9,974 bases of DNA from Methylocystaceae bacterium (lineage in GTDB: Bacteria > Pseudomonadota > Alphaproteobacteria > Rhizobiales > Beijerinckiaceae). The DNA is taken from positions 1-9,974 of the forward strand of contig PLZT01000043.1 of assembly GCA_003152255.1 (NCBI GenBank), given 5' to 3'. Each line of letters opens with the position of its first letter. Within the stretch, counting starts at the first letter, position 1. This document shows positions 7,641 to 9,974 of this stretch, in pieces. A program made the position numbers and the translations under genes. The notes beneath the pieces were generated by a model. The model had not been told where the DNA came from and searched no databases. It saw only the letters and a program-made list of their open reading frames with translations.

Positions 7641-7847
7641 CATCGTGGAATCTTCCCCAAATCGTACGCTAAGCGAAAAACAGAAATCTATCAGCATGTT
7701 GCGCAAACGCTCGTTTGTGCGGCAGTTTGGCCTCGGACTGAAAAATCAGACCTTTTTCGTTGCGTAACTCGGTCGTCCAATTCGAATAAAAGGCAACAGC
7801 TTTATGCGCCGACCCTTAGCGCACGATTTGGGGAAGATTCCACGATG
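7641..7847. mobile_element. MITE-like element with 33-bp terminal inverted repeats
   Basis: The left end 7641-7673 and right end 7815-7847 are inverted copies of one another over 33 bases with a single mismatch (TACGC versus TGCGC). A GGG on each side, two unmatched bases further out, may extend the repeat to 7636-7852. The 207-bp element has no coding capacity for a transposase. Inside are a hairpin GCGCAAACG/CGTTTGTGC (7701-7720) and a weaker GAAAAA/TTTTTC hairpin (7740-7758). The size and long terminal repeats fit a non-autonomous derivative of an insertion sequence. The terminal GG suggests an ISL3-like parent only weakly. No clear target duplication is visible at either set of ends. Confidence 0.72.
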
Positions 7848-7856
7848 AGCCCTGTC

Positions 7857-8060
7857 TCACCACTTCTTGACAACTGAGATCATATTATCAATCTCGGCAA
7901 TAATTGCGGCGCTTGTTGCTGAGTCCTTTAGTCGCGACTTTACGTCGTCTAGTTCATCAATTATTTCCGCTTGAGTTAGTACTCCCTTTTTAACAAGGGT
8001 CTTGCCGATAACACCGATCCATATGGGAATCGTTATAGCGGGGTCTGGAAGCTGAGACAT
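7857..8060 (-). CDS. Small hypothetical protein (67 aa), AT-rich gene
   Basis: A 67-aa protein starting MSQLPDPAITIPIWIGVIG and continuing KTLVKKGVLTQAEIIDELDDVKSRLKDS; predicted mostly helical, with amphipathic and acidic stretches after residue 30 and no clear membrane segment. The start at 8060 is supported by an excellent Shine-Dalgarno, AAGGAG, five bases upstream (- strand, about 8066-8071); the frame extends to 8096 but without a ribosome site. The gene is about 40-42% GC, well below its surroundings. It ends ten bases from the edge of the inverted-repeat element 7641-7847, and another such element begins about 180 bases upstream, so it looks like transferred cargo. I do not recognise a family; the GVLTQAEI motif is a common helix pattern and says little. 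Confidence 0.7.
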   Translation of the reverse strand: MSQLPDPAITIPIWIGVIGKTLVKKGVLTQAEIIDELDDVKSRLKDSATSAAIIAEIDNMISVVKKW

Positions 8061-8237
8061 TGGAACTCCTTTACCTGTTGGCTGGAAGGAAAGCACTATT
8101 GCACGTCGATAGAAGTTTGCCCATACAACCGCGTAGGGCTACCCGATTTGCCAAAGCCAAAGGCGGCAGTCGTGCCGCCCGCCGAATAGGTTTGATGCTT
8201 GCAACAGTTTGGCGTCCCCGCGTTTCCCTCGCCAGTT

Positions 8238-8512
8238 GGCCTAGACCCAACAGTCGTGTCGCCAGCCGCCAAATCGATTCTGAGCCGATTTTGCGCTGAT
8301 CGAAGGCCAGACTTTTTACAGAAAGCGTCTTTTGTCAAAAGTGATAACCCCCAGGACGGAATCCTGTGGATTTAATCGACGAAACGAGGCCCGGTTCAAC
8401 GGGCGAAATGTCAAAAGTGTCGCCACGAGGGCGTCGTCCCGCCATCAAAAGCCGCACTTCGTGGGCATCTCTGCCAAATGGCGGCTGGTGCCACGACTGT
8501 TGGGTCTAGGCC
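8238..8512. mobile_element. Second inverted-repeat element with internal hairpins
   Basis: The left arm 8238-8271 (starting GGCCTAGACCCAACAGTCGTG) and right arm 8479-8512 are inverted copies matching at 32 of 34 positions: 21 perfect, a three-base patch with two mismatches, then 10 perfect. The interior (about 207 bases) has no credible gene but several short hairpins: CTTTTG/CAAAAG (8329-8341), CAGGA/TCCTG (8352-8366) and GCCCG/CGGGC (8389-8404). It also has a direct repeat TGTCAAAAGTG at 8333-8343 and 8409-8419. It is unrelated in sequence to the 7641-7847 element. It is probably a MITE or the fused ends of a lost insertion sequence. It occupies most of the 8061-8564 gap between genes. Confidence 0.62.
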
Positions 8513-8564
8513 CAGTTGCTACTCAGCTCACGTTCCATAATGGCGCTTCTCCGAATTTCAGGTG

Positions 8565-9143
8565 TTACAAGGCATCCACGAGCGCGGCGAGGGCGTCCGC
8601 TGTCGCCGTTAGCCCTTGGCGCGACATTTCCGCGAGAAGCGTGGCAGCCGTCAGAGGCGGATTCTTGAAAGACGCGCGAAGGACGCGCAGCGCGGCCACA
8701 ACATCGCTTTCGTCCTTTTCAAGAAGGCCGAGAATGAACGCGTCGGGATGACAGGCCTCGATTAAAAACGGCGCAAGAGCGGATGCAGGAAAATCACGCA
8801 AGTTCGTGGTGACGATGATGCGCGCGCCGCTGTGAATGGCTGCGGCGAGCACATGGCGATCATCGGCATCCGGCAGCGCGAGAGATTCGATATGATGTTC
8901 GTATCCCTCGACGAGCGCGCCTTGAAAACGCGTATCCATAAGGTGACGCGTTCGCTCAATTCGGACGTAGGGAATGTCAGGACGATTACCGGCGAGCGCT
9001 GAAATCCACTCGTTTTGCACTTGCGCCGACCAGCGCGCAGAAAACGCGCCTCGCGACGCAAGGCGCAGGAGAATGTCGCGGAGGAGTGCGGGATAAAGAA
9101 CGTTTGCGTCGAGAAACGCCGTGATGATCGGCGTTTCGTTCAT
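8565..9143 (-). CDS. vapC: PIN-domain ribonuclease toxin, VapC50-like
   Basis: Probable toxin endoribonuclease of a Type II toxin-antitoxin module. Seen: PIN fold with the first acidic residue D12 in FLDANVL, E45 in QNEW, an acidic cluster D92-D95 in LPDADDRHVLAAA, and T113-N114 with D117 in TTNLRDFPA, which together give the metal-binding acids of the family. The 192-aa length is longer than classical VapC (about 130) because of a helical C-terminal extension after residue 120, as in the VapC50 (Rv3749c) type. Its ATG overlaps the antitoxin stop in an ATGA sequence (9140-9143), so the antitoxin is made first and the pair is coupled. The RNA target cannot be read from sequence. All catalytic acids are present, so it appears functional. 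Confidence 0.9.
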   Translation of the reverse strand: MNETPIITAFLDANVLYPALLRDILLRLASRGAFSARWSAQVQNEWISALAGNRPDIPYVRIERTRHLMDTRFQGALVEGYEHHIESLALPDADDRHVLAAAIHSGARIIVTTNLRDFPASALAPFLIEACHPDAFILGLLEKDESDVVAALRVLRASFKNPPLTAATLLAEMSRQGLTATADALAALVDAL

Positions 9144-9550
9144 AGAAGACCGAATTCCTGATCGAACGCGACAATCTCATCAAGCCCTTGCTCGCGTTTG
9201 ACGAATTGGTCGGCTTTGTAAGCGAGCACGTCGCGCAGAGCCAAGCGCCGATGTTTGCCGACCATGCGCGCCGGAAGCGTTCCGTTCTCGACGAGGCCGA
9301 CGAGGAAAGGCCGCGACACGTTCAAAAGATCGGCGGCTTTCTGTGTGGTGATTTCGGTTTCGACCGGTACGAGCGTGAGAGCGTTTCCGGCTTCCGTTTG
9401 CTTGAGAGCATCCATCAAAAGGAGCCCGATAATCGGCGGCAGTTCGCGCACGGTAAGATTCTCACCGGCGTCAATGGCGTGGCGTGCGCGTCCTGCGAGG
9501 ACAGCATCCTGATCCGATGGAATGATCGTGTCGATATGAGAGCGGCGCAT
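9140..9550 (-). CDS. vapB: Excisionase-type antitoxin, VapB50-like
   Basis: A 136-aa DNA-binding antitoxin for the PIN toxin that follows it. Seen: an N-terminal helical region (1-60) and an excisionase/MerR-like helix-turn-helix at about 67-111 (ITTQKAADLLNVSRPFLVGLVENGTLP, then GKHRRLALRDVLAYK). The C-terminal segment 112-136 is acidic and is the likely toxin-contacting part. In Mycobacterium tuberculosis the VapC50 partner Rv3750c is likewise an excisionase-like protein, which supports the pairing. The start at 9550 has AAGGAGGT about seven bases upstream (- strand, 9557-9564), a very strong ribosome site that favours antitoxin excess. It probably autoregulates the promoter just upstream. 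Confidence 0.9.
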   Translation of the reverse strand: MRRSHIDTIIPSDQDAVLAGRARHAIDAGENLTVRELPPIIGLLLMDALKQTEAGNALTLVPVETEITTQKAADLLNVSRPFLVGLVENGTLPARMVGKHRRLALRDVLAYKADQFVKREQGLDEIVAFDQEFGLL

Positions 9551-9575
9551 GACGGAACCTCCTTAATTAAACAGC

Positions 9576-9604
9576 AGGATAACACACTATCGAATCAAAT
9601 GCAA
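9576..9604 (-). promoter_or_regulatory. vapBp: Putative promoter of the toxin-antitoxin operon
   Basis: On the - strand, TTGCAT (9599-9604) and TATCCT (9576-9581) lie exactly 17 bases apart, about 25 bases before the antitoxin ATG, in an AT-rich stretch. The match to sigma-70 consensus is moderate. The region 9582-9640 is repetitive and AT-rich and may hold the antitoxin operator, but I could not define a clean palindrome. Confidence 0.4.
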
Positions 9605-9643
9605 TAAACGAAATAATCGAAAACAAACCCCTTGGAACCCATT

Positions 9644-9713
9644 TTAGCCGCGAGCGTCATAGAAACTTTCACGACTGACGGCGGCGTCCGAAAGGGGCGG
9701 CGTGTAGGGCATG
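9644..9713 (-). pseudogene. 3' gene remnant, copy B (protein tail ending DARG)
   Basis: Second copy of the remnant at 5784-5850, 90% identical in its first 60 bases and in the same orientation 3.86 kb away. On the - strand it encodes [22 protein letters not shown] and a TAA stop at 9644-9646. The same frame is open further upstream (RESAKGMPY), but that sequence overlaps the broken helix-turn-helix gene in another frame. It may thus be the frameshifted end of that gene or a separate fragment. Family not recognised. Confidence 0.55.
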
Positions 9714-9729
9714 CCCTTGGCTGATTCTC

Positions 9730-9974
9730 GCCAAGGGCCGCGCCGATCGACATGGCTCCCCAGCGCTTGCCGGTTTCCATTTCCGCCTTGGAAACCCAGC
9801 CTTCCTGTAAGCCGGCGCAATGGTCGAGGGCGAGCGACGTTAACCCAAGCTCTAGCCGGCGCTCGCGTTAGGCATCGCGAAGCTCGGCATAGGTGGCGAC
9901 ACTGGCGACAATCTGCATTGCGGCGGCCTCGTTGCGTCTAATAAACTTGTCCACATATGTGCATGTATTTATAT
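9730..9974 (-). pseudogene. Broken XRE-type helix-turn-helix regulator gene, running off the window
   Basis: Read on the - strand from an ATG at 9918, the protein is MQIVASVATYAELRDA, then a TAA stop (9868-9870), then RERRLELGLTSLALDHCAGLQEGWVSKAEM and ETGKRWGAMSIGAALG. This is the layout of an XRE/Cro-type DNA-binding domain: an R-x-R-R-x-x-L-G-L-T start, AGL-x-x-G turn, VSKxE recognition helix and a MS-x-G-x-x-LG end. The nonsense codon sits just before the first helix, and similarity stops at about 9730, where the frame runs into the copy B remnant. The frame is open upstream to 9974, so the real start may lie outside the window. XRE proteins of this size commonly act as repressors or antitoxins; which one applies here is unknown. 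Confidence 0.6.

Noticed and set aside
7538..7660. Upstream extension of the exported-protein frame to 7660
   Set aside because: It begins inside the terminal repeat of the mobile element and would bury the signal peptide; the start at 7537 has its own ribosome site.
8162..8179. GGCGGCA/TGCCGCC hairpin as a terminator
   Set aside because: It is a perfect 7-bp stem but has no T-run on either strand immediately after the stem.
8096..8338. - strand open frame of 80 codons, Gly/Thr/Ser-rich, starting with TTG
   Set aside because: It has no ribosome site and a weak start, and it runs through an arm of the 8238-8512 inverted repeat; codon use is neutral. It cannot be fully excluded, but there is too little support to list it.
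8389..8404. T-arm-like hairpin with GTTCAA loop suggesting a tRNA
   Set aside because: The loop has six rather than seven bases and no acceptor, D or anticodon arms are found around it.

Overview
The window looks like a stretch of chromosome from a high-GC alphaproteobacterium, probably Rhizobiales. The Methylocystis/Methylosinus/Beijerinckia group fits the PhaA/PhaB sequences, but that is an inference from protein resemblance. It is an accessory, much-rearranged region: a restriction-modification operon, small AT-richer cargo genes, gene remnants, two short inverted-repeat elements and a toxin-antitoxin pair, with one housekeeping-type gene (phaB) left among them.

Positions 1-4574 hold a Type III-like restriction-modification operon on the + strand. 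The mod reading frame contains only the C-terminal part of the methyltransferase: the AdoMet-binding motif is present, the DPPY side is not. The break is visible at the extreme left edge. Ten bases later comes a complete 939-aa res (helicase plus PD-(D/E)XK nuclease). Convergent to it, at 4587-5221 on the - strand, two overlapping small genes encode a probable winged-helix-like protein and a three-segment membrane protein; I do not know their function. A divergent 73-aa gene of a type seen in conjugative or integrative islands (5453-5674) follows and ends in a strong terminator.

Positions 5784-7163 hold a junction and a PHB gene remnant. A short 3' gene remnant abuts the last third of a thiolase gene (phaA), then comes a long intergenic stem-loop, an intact phaB (acetoacetyl-CoA reductase) and a terminator. 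The 5' two thirds of phaA, including the catalytic cysteine, are gone.

Positions 7164-8564 hold two small - strand genes (a Gly-rich exported protein and an AT-rich 67-aa protein) and two inverted-repeat elements of about 0.2 and 0.28 kb (7641-7847 and 8238-8512). These resemble non-autonomous mobile elements.

Positions 8565-9974 hold a VapBC50-like toxin-antitoxin operon on the - strand, with excisionase-type antitoxin, PIN-domain toxin, ATGA overlap and a plausible promoter. Beyond it is a second copy of the 3' remnant seen at 5784, then a broken XRE-type helix-turn-helix gene running off the right edge. No rRNA, tRNA or CRISPR array was seen.
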